From an uncultured Bacilli bacterium (GTDB lineage Bacteria > Bacillota_I > Bacilli_A > RF39 > UBA660), in assembly GCA_948629335.1 (NCBI GenBank), contig CAPHZB010000002.1:1-57828 (forward strand): a stretch of 57,828 nucleotides of DNA. Direction: 5' to 3'. Below the pieces are notes generated by a model. That model made no database searches, was not told where the DNA came from, and saw nothing but the letters and a program-made list of their open reading frames with translations. Shown one piece after another: positions 6,950-14,556 of the stretch; the first letter of the stretch is position 1; the number at the start of each line of letters is the position of its first letter. The position numbers and the translations under genes were made by a program.

Positions 6950-8692
6950 ATGAAAAAGGATAAAAAGAAAAAAGGAAATAGTTTTAAAATTTTTTTTGTG
7001 TATCTTAAACAATATAAAATGAAATTAATAGGAATCTCTATTTGTATTTTCTTATTTAACTTATCTTATATTTTGACTGGATATTTAAATGGTGCTGCAA
7101 TAGAGTCAGTTGTAAATCAGAAGATAGAAGAATCTCTATTCTTTTTAGGTATCTACTTTTTGATAGAAATAATTAGTGGTTTTATTAATCGAATGGCTTA
7201 TTATTTTTTATCGAAAATTCAGATAAAAGTTTCTAGAAAGATTGGATATGATACCTATTTGAAAGTCATGTGTCTACCTGCTTATGCTTTTGAAGAATTA
7301 TCAAGTGGAGAAATTATTAATCGAGTTACAAATGATACTGAAACAATAGCAGGTTCGATGAACCGTTTAATTAGCATTGTATCAAATATCATTTCCTCTT
7401 TACTTATTTTAGTTTATATTTTCTTAAATAGTTGGATTATTGGATTAGAAATTGTTTTCTTTTTAGTGGTTTACTTATTTATTGTTAAGTATTTTACCAA
7501 ACGTATCAAAACTTATGATAAAGAAGTGAAAACAAAAAATGATGCATATACTGCTATTGCAAATGAATCAGTCAGAGGCATTCGCGAAATTAGGACATTA
7601 GGTATTGTTAAAAACCTAGCTAATAATGTTGCGACAATTATCAAAGAGATGTACCATTGTTCTGTAAAGGGAAATAAGTTAGAAACAAATTATGATTGTG
7701 TTTCAGGATTTTTAAAAAGCATGCTAGAAATAGGAACGTTTATCACCTGTGCGATTCTTGTCTATTATGGACAAATTACAATTACTTTCTTTGTAGCAAT
7801 GACCTATTATATTTATAGATATACGTGGCTTGTTGAAAACGTAACGGAGTTTACAAAAACATATGAAAAATTATCTGTTTCTTTAGATAGAATCAATGAA
7901 ATTGTTGGCAATACATTATACCAGGATGTAAAATATGGAGAACAAGTTTTGAAAAATCCAAAAGGAATTTTGACGTTTAAAGATGTCACATTCCATTATA
8001 AAAATGAAGAAACATTATTAAATCAATTGAGTATTACATTTGAGCCAAATAAAAAAATAGCAATTGTTGGTTCTTCTGGAGAAGGGAAAACAACCTTATT
8101 CAATTTAATTACGAGAATCTTTGATCCTGTTACAGGAACTATTTATTTAGACGATGTTCCACTTTCTTCCCTTACAGAAGAATCCTTAAGAGAAAATATC
8201 TCAATTATTCGGCAAGAGCCTTTCTTATTTAATCGAACGATTTTGGAAAACTTCCAGGTTTTAGACCCTAACATTACTCTAGAAGAGGTTAGAAAATATT
8301 GTAGTCTTGCTTTTATTGATGACTATATTATGAGTTTACCTGAACAATATAACACCATCCTAGGAGAAGGGGGAGTAAACTTATCGGGTGGGCAAAAACA
8401 AAGAATGGCAATTGCCCGCACTCTATTAAAAAAAGCAAAGGTTATTTTATTTGATGAAGCAACATCTGCTTTAGATAATGAATCACAAGCTTATATTAAA
8501 GAGTTAATCGATACTTTAGCACATGACCATACCGTATTGATTGTAGCGCATCGTCTGTCTACTATTATTGATGCTGATATTATTTATGTTATAAAAAAAG
8601 GAAGGGTATTTGCTCAGGGTACACATGAAGAATTAATGAAAACGTGTGAATTTTATAATAAACTATATAATACAGAAGGTAATATAAAGTAA
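6950..8692 (+). CDS. ABC exporter subunit, second half of a pair
   Basis: A 580-residue half-transporter organised like its upstream neighbour: a basic N terminus, about six transmembrane segments, then an ATPase with GSSGEGKTT, LSGGQKQRMAIARTLL, VILFDEATSALD and VAHRLST. It starts 32 bp after the first subunit behind AGAAGGGGAG. In many heterodimeric exporters (BmrCD, TM287/288) one ATPase site is degenerate; here both subunits keep the catalytic Glu after Walker B and a normal signature, so both sites look competent. The two genes form one operon, possibly continuing into the DUF3841 gene about 90 bp downstream. Confidence 0.92.
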   Translation: MKKDKKKKGNSFKIFFVYLKQYKMKLIGISICIFLFNLSYILTGYLNGAAIESVVNQKIEESLFFLGIYFLIEIISGFINRMAYYFLSKIQIKVSRKIGYDTYLKVMCLPAYAFEELSSGEIINRVTNDTETIAGSMNRLISIVSNIISSLLILVYIFLNSWIIGLEIVFFLVVYLFIVKYFTKRIKTYDKEVKTKNDAYTAIANESVRGIREIRTLGIVKNLANNVATIIKEMYHCSVKGNKLETNYDCVSGFLKSMLEIGTFITCAILVYYGQITITFFVAMTYYIYRYTWLVENVTEFTKTYEKLSVSLDRINEIVGNTLYQDVKYGEQVLKNPKGILTFKDVTFHYKNEETLLNQLSITFEPNKKIAIVGSSGEGKTTLFNLITRIFDPVTGTIYLDDVPLSSLTEESLRENISIIRQEPFLFNRTILENFQVLDPNITLEEVRKYCSLAFIDDYIMSLPEQYNTILGEGGVNLSGGQKQRMAIARTLLKKAKVILFDEATSALDNESQAYIKELIDTLAHDHTVLIVAHRLSTIIDADIIYVIKKGRVFAQGTHEELMKTCEFYNKLYNTEGNIK

Positions 8693-8781
8693 AGTGATTT
8701 AATAGATGTTTTTCTATAAAAGGGATAAGTTAAGAGAATAGTTGATTATGGAAAATGATTTTGAAGAAAGAGGGAAGAAAA

Positions 8782-9453
8782 ATGAAATTAGTGACATTTC
8801 AGTCAATGGAAGCATGCAAAGATTTAATAAATAAAGGATACTTAGAATGTAAGGAAGGGTATATTGATTTAAAGAAAGCAGGTCCCACGTATCAGTGGGT
8901 GCTTGAAAAGATGGAAGAGAATGTTAAGAAAGAAACGGGTGTGAAGTATCCTATTTGGTGTTGGGTAAAATGCTATAACAACATATGTCCACCAAAACAT
9001 AAGGGAGAACCTGTAGAGGGTTTTGATGTAAAAATAACTTTTCACAAGGAAGAAAAAGATGTTTTTATTACTGACTTTAGGAGATACTCTTTTCTACTCA
9101 GTAATACATACATTCCCACTTCTTTAGAAGATAAAAAGATATTTGATGAAGAACTAGAAAAAAAGGGGATAACGAAAGAAGAATTAAAAGCATATGTGAG
9201 ACCTGATAAATTTCCAAACCATAGAACCGATAAGGAATTTTTAGATGTTTGTTTAAAAACTCGAAAAAGCTTTGATAGATGTATTACGACAGATAGTGAC
9301 GTATTGCAAGGCTGTGTATGGCGAATTGATATGTCAGAAGTTGAGAAAATAGAAATATTACAAGATAAAACGTATCGATATGGGTCCCTTAATTATATAA
9401 GAAGTAATGGAAAAAGAATCAATTGGCAAGAGGATTTCTATAAGAAATTGTAG
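8782..9453 (+). CDS. DUF3841 family protein
   Basis: A 223-residue soluble protein starting at the ATG at 8782 behind an AGAGGG site; an upstream ATG at 8755 in the same frame has no such site. It opens MKLVTFQSMEACKDLINKGY and contains PIWCWVK, FITDFRRYSFLLSN and LQGCVWRIDMSEV, which I recognise as the pattern of the uncharacterised DUF3841 family. Many members carry aromatic and Trp-rich motifs like these. It lies 34 bp upstream of a queuosine-salvage gene and is probably co-transcribed with it, but that does not define its role. Confidence 0.72.
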   Translation: MKLVTFQSMEACKDLINKGYLECKEGYIDLKKAGPTYQWVLEKMEENVKKETGVKYPIWCWVKCYNNICPPKHKGEPVEGFDVKITFHKEEKDVFITDFRRYSFLLSNTYIPTSLEDKKIFDEELEKKGITKEELKAYVRPDKFPNHRTDKEFLDVCLKTRKSFDRCITTDSDVLQGCVWRIDMSEVEKIEILQDKTYRYGSLNYIRSNGKRINWQEDFYKKL

Positions 9454-9486
9454 AAAGAAATATGGGGAAGGAAGTATAAAAGGAGT

Positions 9487-10431
9487 ATGTTAGATAAAGT
9501 TTTAAAAACAAGTGAGTTTGTAGTGAGACACGCCAAACATGTAAAAATTAATGAGGATAAGGTAAATGAATTGATAGACGAATTATTGCAATTTAAGCAT
9601 GTACACTATTTAACCCAAGTTCCTTATGGTATATATGATATGAGTACAAAAGATATAATCAATTTTTTACTGATATATGATGCAATTGATTTTTCTTTTT
9701 GGGGAAACCATAAATGGGCTATTGATGTAGGAGAAAAGAAATTAGATGGTGGAGAAGCATTATTACATTGTATCTTTTACCTATTTGATGGTCGTGATAG
9801 TATAGATGTTTACAAGCAGTTAGAAAATATGACACTAGATAGGTTCAAAGAAATTCTAAAAGGAAATATTGATATTCCACTTTTAGAGGAACGTTATCAA
9901 ATTGTTACAAAAATTGCGAAAATGGTAAATGAAAAAATGCATGGAAATTTTTATGATTACATAAAAAAGATGCATACAGATACAGAAATATTGGAAACAA
10001 TTCTTTCTTATTTTAGTAGTTTTGAGGATACTCGAACTTATCAGGGGGAAACTATTTATTTTTATAAACTAGCGCAACTTTTAACTTCTGATATTCTACA
10101 TGTAATGAAAATAAAAGATAAAAAGAAAGTAGATTATTCAAATTTAGTTGGATGTGCTGATTATAAAATACCACAAGTAATGGAGAGTTTCGGTATTTTA
10201 GAGTATGATGATGAATTAACTTCTAAATTAAATGAAAAGAGGGAAATAGCAGAAAACAGTGAGTATGAGGTTGAAATTAGAGCAAGTATGATTGTAGTAG
10301 TTCATTTTATTTGGAAGAAGATAGATAAATGTATTGATAGAATCGATATCAATGATTTTATATGGGGTAAGGGGCAAGATAAAACGCTAAACTATAAACC
10401 ATACCATTTGACTAGAACGACTTCTTATTAA
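9487..10431 (+). CDS. qng1: Queuosine 5'-phosphate N-glycosylase (queuosine salvage, DUF2419)
   Basis: A 314-residue protein of the DUF2419/Qng1 family, which releases the free base queuine from queuosine 5'-monophosphate so that it can be put back into tRNA. Supporting motifs are FVVRHAKHVKI near the start, the FWGNHKW segment near residues 77-83, the LLHCIFYLFDGR region, and the C-terminal PYHLTRTTSY, close to the HRT-x-x-x-Y ending of the family. AAAAGGAG precedes the ATG. Bacterial Qng1 is typical of organisms that scavenge queuosine nucleosides rather than making queuine; no other queuosine gene is in the window. The family assignment is from memory of the motifs. Confidence 0.85.
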   Translation: MLDKVLKTSEFVVRHAKHVKINEDKVNELIDELLQFKHVHYLTQVPYGIYDMSTKDIINFLLIYDAIDFSFWGNHKWAIDVGEKKLDGGEALLHCIFYLFDGRDSIDVYKQLENMTLDRFKEILKGNIDIPLLEERYQIVTKIAKMVNEKMHGNFYDYIKKMHTDTEILETILSYFSSFEDTRTYQGETIYFYKLAQLLTSDILHVMKIKDKKKVDYSNLVGCADYKIPQVMESFGILEYDDELTSKLNEKREIAENSEYEVEIRASMIVVVHFIWKKIDKCIDRIDINDFIWGKGQDKTLNYKPYHLTRTTSY

Positions 10432-10480
10432 AAATGACTATCTGAGAAAATGAAAATAGAATAAATAGGATAACGTAAGA

Positions 10481-10787
10481 AAAAATTTAATAAAAAGTTT
10501 TAAAACATGTGATTTTTTTTTGAAAATGTTACATAAAAATAAATGAATTTTATGTGATTATGTTACATCATTATTGCTTTGTAATAGGAACCCAATTATA
10601 TGATGATATCGGCTTGCAAAGGCCTGTAAATAAAGCCTTTGGCTAATAAGCCTATCATATAATTGCCTATTATAAAGCAATAATTCCATATGATCTTTAT
10701 GTAACATTTTCACTTAAAATTGACTATACAATAATGTAACATTTTCATTTAAAATTCACAAAAAATTTAATAAAAAGTTTTAAAACA
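10481..10787. mobile_element. 253-bp palindromic element between 27-bp direct repeats
   Basis: Identical 27-bp direct repeats (10481-10507 and 10761-10787) flank a 253-bp element (10508-10760). Its ends are imperfect inverted repeats of 27 bp (23 matches) starting TGTGA and containing GAAAATGTTACAT. A second, inner copy of ATGTTACAT occurs on each side (10560-10568, 10699-10707), and the centre is an extended hairpin: ATTGCTTTGTAATAGG and AATTATATGAT (10573-10604) mirrored at 10654-10681. No protein is encoded. TG...CA ends and paired inner repeats resemble IS21-type ends, but a 27-bp duplication is far longer than IS21 makes; a few families (for example IS1634-like) make long duplications. 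It is best called a MITE-like element of unknown family. Confidence 0.7.
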
Positions 10788-10788
10788 C

Positions 10789-10817
10789 TTGCGCCTAGTC
10801 CATTGTTTTGATAAAAT
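10789..10817 (+). promoter_or_regulatory. Promoter of tRNA-Gln and gltX transcript
   Basis: TTGCGC (10789-10794), 17 nt, TAAAAT (10812-10817), 11 nt before tRNA-Gln. The -35 box begins immediately after the right direct repeat of the inserted element, so the AT-rich repeat copy now serves as the upstream promoter region. Confidence 0.75.
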
Positions 10818-10828
10818 AAAAATGGAAT

Positions 10829-10904
10829 TGCCCCATAGCCAAGCGGTAAGGCATCGGACTCTGACTCCGACATTTCGTTCGTTCGAATCGAACTGGGGCA
10901 GCCA
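10829..10904 (+). tRNA. tRNA-Gln (anticodon CTG)
   Basis: The acceptor stem TGCCCCA/TGGGGCA, D arm TAGCCAAGCGGT, anticodon stem-loop TCGGA-CTCTGAC-TCCGA giving CUG, T arm GTTCG-TTCGAAT-CGAAC, discriminator G and an encoded CCA are all visible. CUG reads CAG codons. The T-box leader of gltX begins 12 nt downstream with no terminator between, so the tRNA must be cut from a longer transcript. Confidence 0.94.
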
Positions 10905-10916
10905 AAATTATAAAAA

Positions 10917-11120
10917 AGCGATGAAGAAGAAGAGTAAAATGTGTATTTTTAAAGAGACCTTATGGTTGGTGAGAATAAGGAAAAGAAACATTTGAAGAAA
11001 CTTTTGAGCTGAATATAAAATTACGTATTCTCGCGTTAAGAGAAAAGCGCATAAGTTATTATGAATTAAGGTGGTACCGCGGGAAAACTCGTCCTTAAAA
11101 TTCATAATAACTTTTTATTT
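10917..11120 (+). promoter_or_regulatory. T-box riboswitch leader (glutamate-type) of gltX
   Basis: The T-box core AAGGTGGTACCGCGG is at 11068-11082. Upstream are the stem I landmarks: a GAAGAAGAAGAGTA segment, AGAGA, and the GGTTGGTGAGAAT apical region. The expected specifier position reads GAA (10997-10999, or the adjacent GAA at 10994), a glutamate codon. A long terminator stem (AAGTTATTATGAATT 11053-11067 with its complement 11099-11113) ends in T5 and competes with the antiterminator. The bulge UGGU pairs with ACCA ends, that is with discriminator A, as in Bacillus tRNA-Glu; the neighbouring tRNA-Gln has discriminator G. Uncharged tRNA-Glu would therefore switch on gltX. Confidence 0.92.
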
Positions 11121-11150
11121 TAAAAAAGGAAAGATGAGGAGGAAGAAAGT

Positions 11151-12803
11151 ATGACAAATAAGGATTTAGCTGATGTAATATTTCCAAATATTACAAAGAC
11201 AATTGCCGATTATGAAAAGATGTACCCAGAAAGAAAAATAGAAGAGGGAGCAAGTGTAACTCGTTTTGCACCCTCTCCAACAGGATTTATGCATTTAGGT
11301 GGATTCTTTCAAGCAATCATTGATAAATTAATTGCACATAGTACAGATGGTGTCTTTTTTGTGAGAAATGAGGATACAGATCAAAAAAGAGAGGTAGAAG
11401 GGGCTACAGAATTGATTATGAATACACTTAGCCACTATGATCTTTTACCAGATGAGTATGAATTTAAAGGAAAGATTGTAGGAGAGTATGGACCTTATAT
11501 TCAAAGTGAAAGAAAAGAGATTTATCAAACATTTATTAAACACTTAATTGAAATTGGTAGAGCTTATCCTTGTTTCGCAACAAAGGAAGAACTAGAGGAA
11601 TTAAGAAATGCTCAAGAAAAAATAAAGATGAGAACAGGATATTATGGAAGATATGCAAGGGATAGAAACTTATCCGTAGAAGAAGCAATTAAGCGAATTC
11701 AAAGTGGAGAAAAATATGTCATTCGTTTTAAATCCATGGGAGATTTTGAGAAAAAGTTTAAGTTTATGGATGAAGTGCGAGGACTTCTTTACTTACCTGA
11801 AAATGACGAAGATTTTGTCATTATGAAAAGTGAGGGTGGTCTTCCAACCTACCATTTCGCTCATCTTGTAGATGATGTTTTAATGCATACTACACATGTA
11901 GTCCGTGGAGAAGAGTGGTTAAGCAGTGTTCCAAAACATGTAGAACTATTTGAAACATTTGGCTACCCACTTCCAAAGTATGTACATACTCCTTTAATTG
12001 TAAAAAAAGAAGGAACTAGTGTAAGAAAGTTGTCAAAACGAAAAGACCCAGAAGCCACAATGCGTTATTACGAGGAACAAGGATATCCTAAAACAGCTGT
12101 AATTGAATATTTAATGACAATTATCAATTCCAATTATGAAGAGTGGCATACCGAAAATCCAGAGAAGGCATATTTAGATTTCACATTTAATCCTAAAAAA
12201 ATGGCTGCATCAGGTGGTGCTTTATTTGATATGGAAAAGTTAAACAATATCTCTAAAAATTGTATTTCTAAAATGACAAAAGAAGAACTTTTAGAGGAAT
12301 CTTATGCATGGGCGAGTAAATATAATCCTACATTAAAAGAAATTATTGATAGAGATAAGAATTACTATATGTCTATTTTGAATATTGAAAGAGAAAGTGC
12401 GAAACCAAGAAAAGACATTACTACCTATCAGGATATCCTTGCTAATATCTGGTACATGTATGATGACTTATTTGAAAAAGAGGATACATACGAATTTATG
12501 AAAGTTACAGATAAAGAAGAAATAAACAAAATTACGAAAACTTATATGGACAAATATTATTCTGTAGAAGACGATAAGGATACATGGTTTACAAAAGTAA
12601 AATCTTTGTGTGATGAATTAGGTTATGCTTCCAATATGAAAGAGTATAAAATAAATCCAGAAGCATACAAAGGAAGTGTCACAGATATATCTACTGTACT
12701 TCGTGTTTCCCTAACGAAAAAAGCACAAACACCAGATTTGTACGAGATTATGCAAATTCTAGGTCGAGATAAAATGATAGAAAGGTTTGAAAAGTTGTCA
12801 TGA
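11151..12803 (+). CDS. gltX: Glutamate--tRNA ligase
   Basis: A 550-residue class I synthetase that attaches glutamate to tRNA-Glu. APSPTGFMHLGG (HIGH-type motif) is near residues 41-52 and KLSKRKDP (KMSKS-type) near 295-302. It is longer than the roughly 480-residue B. subtilis enzyme and belongs to the longer form found in some Bacillota. AGGAGG lies 8 nt before the ATG. A T-box leader controls it. No glutaminyl-tRNA synthetase is in the window; whether this enzyme also mischarges tRNA-Gln cannot be told from motifs, though that is usual in Bacillota that use GatCAB. Its stop overlaps the start of the next gene (ATGA), so the two are translationally linked. Confidence 0.95.
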   Translation: MTNKDLADVIFPNITKTIADYEKMYPERKIEEGASVTRFAPSPTGFMHLGGFFQAIIDKLIAHSTDGVFFVRNEDTDQKREVEGATELIMNTLSHYDLLPDEYEFKGKIVGEYGPYIQSERKEIYQTFIKHLIEIGRAYPCFATKEELEELRNAQEKIKMRTGYYGRYARDRNLSVEEAIKRIQSGEKYVIRFKSMGDFEKKFKFMDEVRGLLYLPENDEDFVIMKSEGGLPTYHFAHLVDDVLMHTTHVVRGEEWLSSVPKHVELFETFGYPLPKYVHTPLIVKKEGTSVRKLSKRKDPEATMRYYEEQGYPKTAVIEYLMTIINSNYEEWHTENPEKAYLDFTFNPKKMAASGGALFDMEKLNNISKNCISKMTKEELLEESYAWASKYNPTLKEIIDRDKNYYMSILNIERESAKPRKDITTYQDILANIWYMYDDLFEKEDTYEFMKVTDKEEINKITKTYMDKYYSVEDDKDTWFTKVKSLCDELGYASNMKEYKINPEAYKGSVTDISTVLRVSLTKKAQTPDLYEIMQILGRDKMIERFEKLS

Positions 12804-13495
12804 AGTTAGATAAATTAAAAATAGTTTTAATGAGTATTTTATTCCTTTTCTCTATTGGAGCAATGGGTGTATACGAATTAATGAATAAAGAAGAAAATAT
12901 AAAACCAGATGCTGTGAAATTTAAAGAAGAATATGAAGCACTAAATGATAAACAAATCGAAGGAACAGAGAAAACATATAAACAAATAGAACTGTCAGAG
13001 AAAAACCCATTCTTGTATGCTTCTTATGAAGATGTATTTAAAAGTTTGGAAAAAACAGCTGTGATTTATTTAGGATACCCAGAATGTCCTTGGTGTAGAA
13101 ACCTTGTTCCTCTTTTAGCGCAAGCTTCTAAAAAAGTGGGTATGGGAAAAATATACTACATCAATATGAAAGAAGAGCGAAATGTTTTGAAATTAGAAAA
13201 TGGAGAAATCGTAGAAGAAAAAAAAGGAAGCGAGGGGTATAATAAACTCGTTCAAAAATTAAATGACGTTTTACCTGTTTATGAGGGTTTAGAAAATGAT
13301 TCTTTAAAACGTATTTATGTTCCTTATGTTCTTTTTGTGAAAGATGGAAAAATTGTAGATACGCATACAGGAACAATTGATGAACAAACCGATCCTTATA
13401 CCACTTTAACCGAGGAAGAAAGTAGTACTCTTTTAAGTATACTTGTAGATAAATTCATGAAAGTAACGGATACAAGTTGCGACAATGCTTGTTAA
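12800..13495 (+). CDS. Membrane-anchored thioredoxin-fold protein
   Basis: A 231-residue protein with one N-terminal membrane anchor (residues 7-24) and an extracytoplasmic thioredoxin-like domain. CPWC at residues 96-99 in GYPECPWCRNLVP is the redox pair; YVPYVLFVKDGKIV near 175-188 carries the cis-proline strand expected of thioredoxin folds. The C terminus has an extra Cys pair (TSCDNAC). It overlaps gltX by 4 bp (ATGA), so it is co-expressed with it, although no functional link is obvious. It resembles the bacteriocin-accessory-type thioredoxins of Bacillota, which make or rearrange disulfides outside the membrane. The direction of the reaction (oxidase, reductase or isomerase) is not readable from the sequence. 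Confidence 0.8.
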   Translation: MKLDKLKIVLMSILFLFSIGAMGVYELMNKEENIKPDAVKFKEEYEALNDKQIEGTEKTYKQIELSEKNPFLYASYEDVFKSLEKTAVIYLGYPECPWCRNLVPLLAQASKKVGMGKIYYINMKEERNVLKLENGEIVEEKKGSEGYNKLVQKLNDVLPVYEGLENDSLKRIYVPYVLFVKDGKIVDTHTGTIDEQTDPYTTLTEEESSTLLSILVDKFMKVTDTSCDNAC

Positions 13496-13513
13496 GGTAG
13501 AAAGGAAAACCAT

Positions 13514-14428
13514 ATGAAAAAAGATATGACACTACTTATTATGGCAGCAGGAATGGGAAGTCGTTTTGGAGGATTAAAACAAATTGAACCTTTTGGTCCA
13601 TCAGGAGAATTCATTATTGACTATTCTATTTATGATGCAATTATAGCAGGATTTAATAAAGTTGTTTTTGTTATCAAAAGAGAAAACTATACTATTTTTA
13701 AAGAAACAGTTTCTTCTCGCATTGAACCTTTTATTCAAGTAGAATATTGTTTCCAAGAATTAGATGATTTGCCAGTTGGTTATACAGTCCCAGCTGGGCG
13801 AACAAAACCTTGGGGAACAGCACATGCTATTTTAGCAGCCAAAGATAAAATCAAAGAAAACTTTGCAATCATTAATGCTGATGACTTTTACGGAAGAGAA
13901 GCTTTTCTCGATATAGCTGCCTTTTTACAGGAAGAAGTAAAAGAAGATACATATGCAATTATTGGCTATGAAGTAGAAAAAACACTTACCGAACATGGAA
14001 GCGTAAAAAGAGCTGTTCTTACAAATCAAAATGCTTTTTTAGAAAGTTTAATAGAAAGTAGTGTCCAAAAAATAGATGGACAGATTATTGCTTCCCCACT
14101 TGATGGAAGAATCCCATTTTCCATTTCAAATATTCATCCTGTTTCTTTAAATCTATTTGGTTTTTCACCTAGTATATTTGCCTTTATTGAAAAGAACTTT
14201 ATTCCTTTTCTCGAAGAAAACAAAGAAGATATTTTAACCTGTGAATATTTAATTCCCAGTTTAATTTGTAATCTGATTAAGCAAAAAGAAATTAAAGTAA
14301 AACTCATTCCAACAAAATCAGAATGGTTTGGAGTCACTTATAAAGAAGATAAGGAAAATGTAGTTAAAAAAATTAAAAAAGAAATTGCGTGTGGAAAATA
14401 TAAAGATAATCTATGGAAGAGGGTGTAG
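13514..14428 (+). CDS. Sugar-phosphate nucleotidyltransferase family protein
   Basis: A 304-residue cytoplasmic protein with a GT-A type nucleotidyltransferase N terminus: LLIMAAGMGSRFGGLKQIEPFGP is the nucleotide-binding loop and FAIINADDFYG the metal-binding Asp pair. GTAH in KPWGTAHAILAA is the substrate-loop motif. The family transfers a nucleotide from NTP to a sugar phosphate; the exact sugar is not readable. AAAGGA precedes the ATG, 18 bp after the thioredoxin gene, so it is probably the last gene of the gltX operon. A terminator overlaps its stop codon. Confidence 0.82.
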   Translation: MKKDMTLLIMAAGMGSRFGGLKQIEPFGPSGEFIIDYSIYDAIIAGFNKVVFVIKRENYTIFKETVSSRIEPFIQVEYCFQELDDLPVGYTVPAGRTKPWGTAHAILAAKDKIKENFAIINADDFYGREAFLDIAAFLQEEVKEDTYAIIGYEVEKTLTEHGSVKRAVLTNQNAFLESLIESSVQKIDGQIIASPLDGRIPFSISNIHPVSLNLFGFSPSIFAFIEKNFIPFLEENKEDILTCEYLIPSLICNLIKQKEIKVKLIPTKSEWFGVTYKEDKENVVKKIKKEIACGKYKDNLWKRV

Positions 14429-14443
14429 GCATACCTCTTTTTT
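14417..14443 (+). terminator. Terminator of gltX operon
   Basis: AAGAGG (14417-14422) pairs with CCTCTT (14434-14439) followed by a T run; the stem overlaps the stop codon of the nucleotidyltransferase gene. Confidence 0.65.
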
Positions 14444-14513
14444 CATGAAAACAAACATGTTAAAAACACGTATTTGCAATATAGGAAAGCCTTATATTTT
14501 AAGTATAGAGGAG

Positions 14514-14542
14514 TTGACTCACAAATAAAAAAAAACTATAAT
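14514..14542 (+). promoter_or_regulatory. Promoter of the pseudo-P-type ATPase gene
   Basis: TTGACT (14514-14519), a 17-nt A-rich spacer and TATAAT (14537-14542), close to consensus. Confidence 0.8.
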
Positions 14543-14556
14543 ATGAGGTAGGTGAT

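Noticed and set aside
10789..10995. 68-residue frame over tRNA-Gln
   Set aside because: It runs through the tRNA and T-box, so it cannot be a protein gene.
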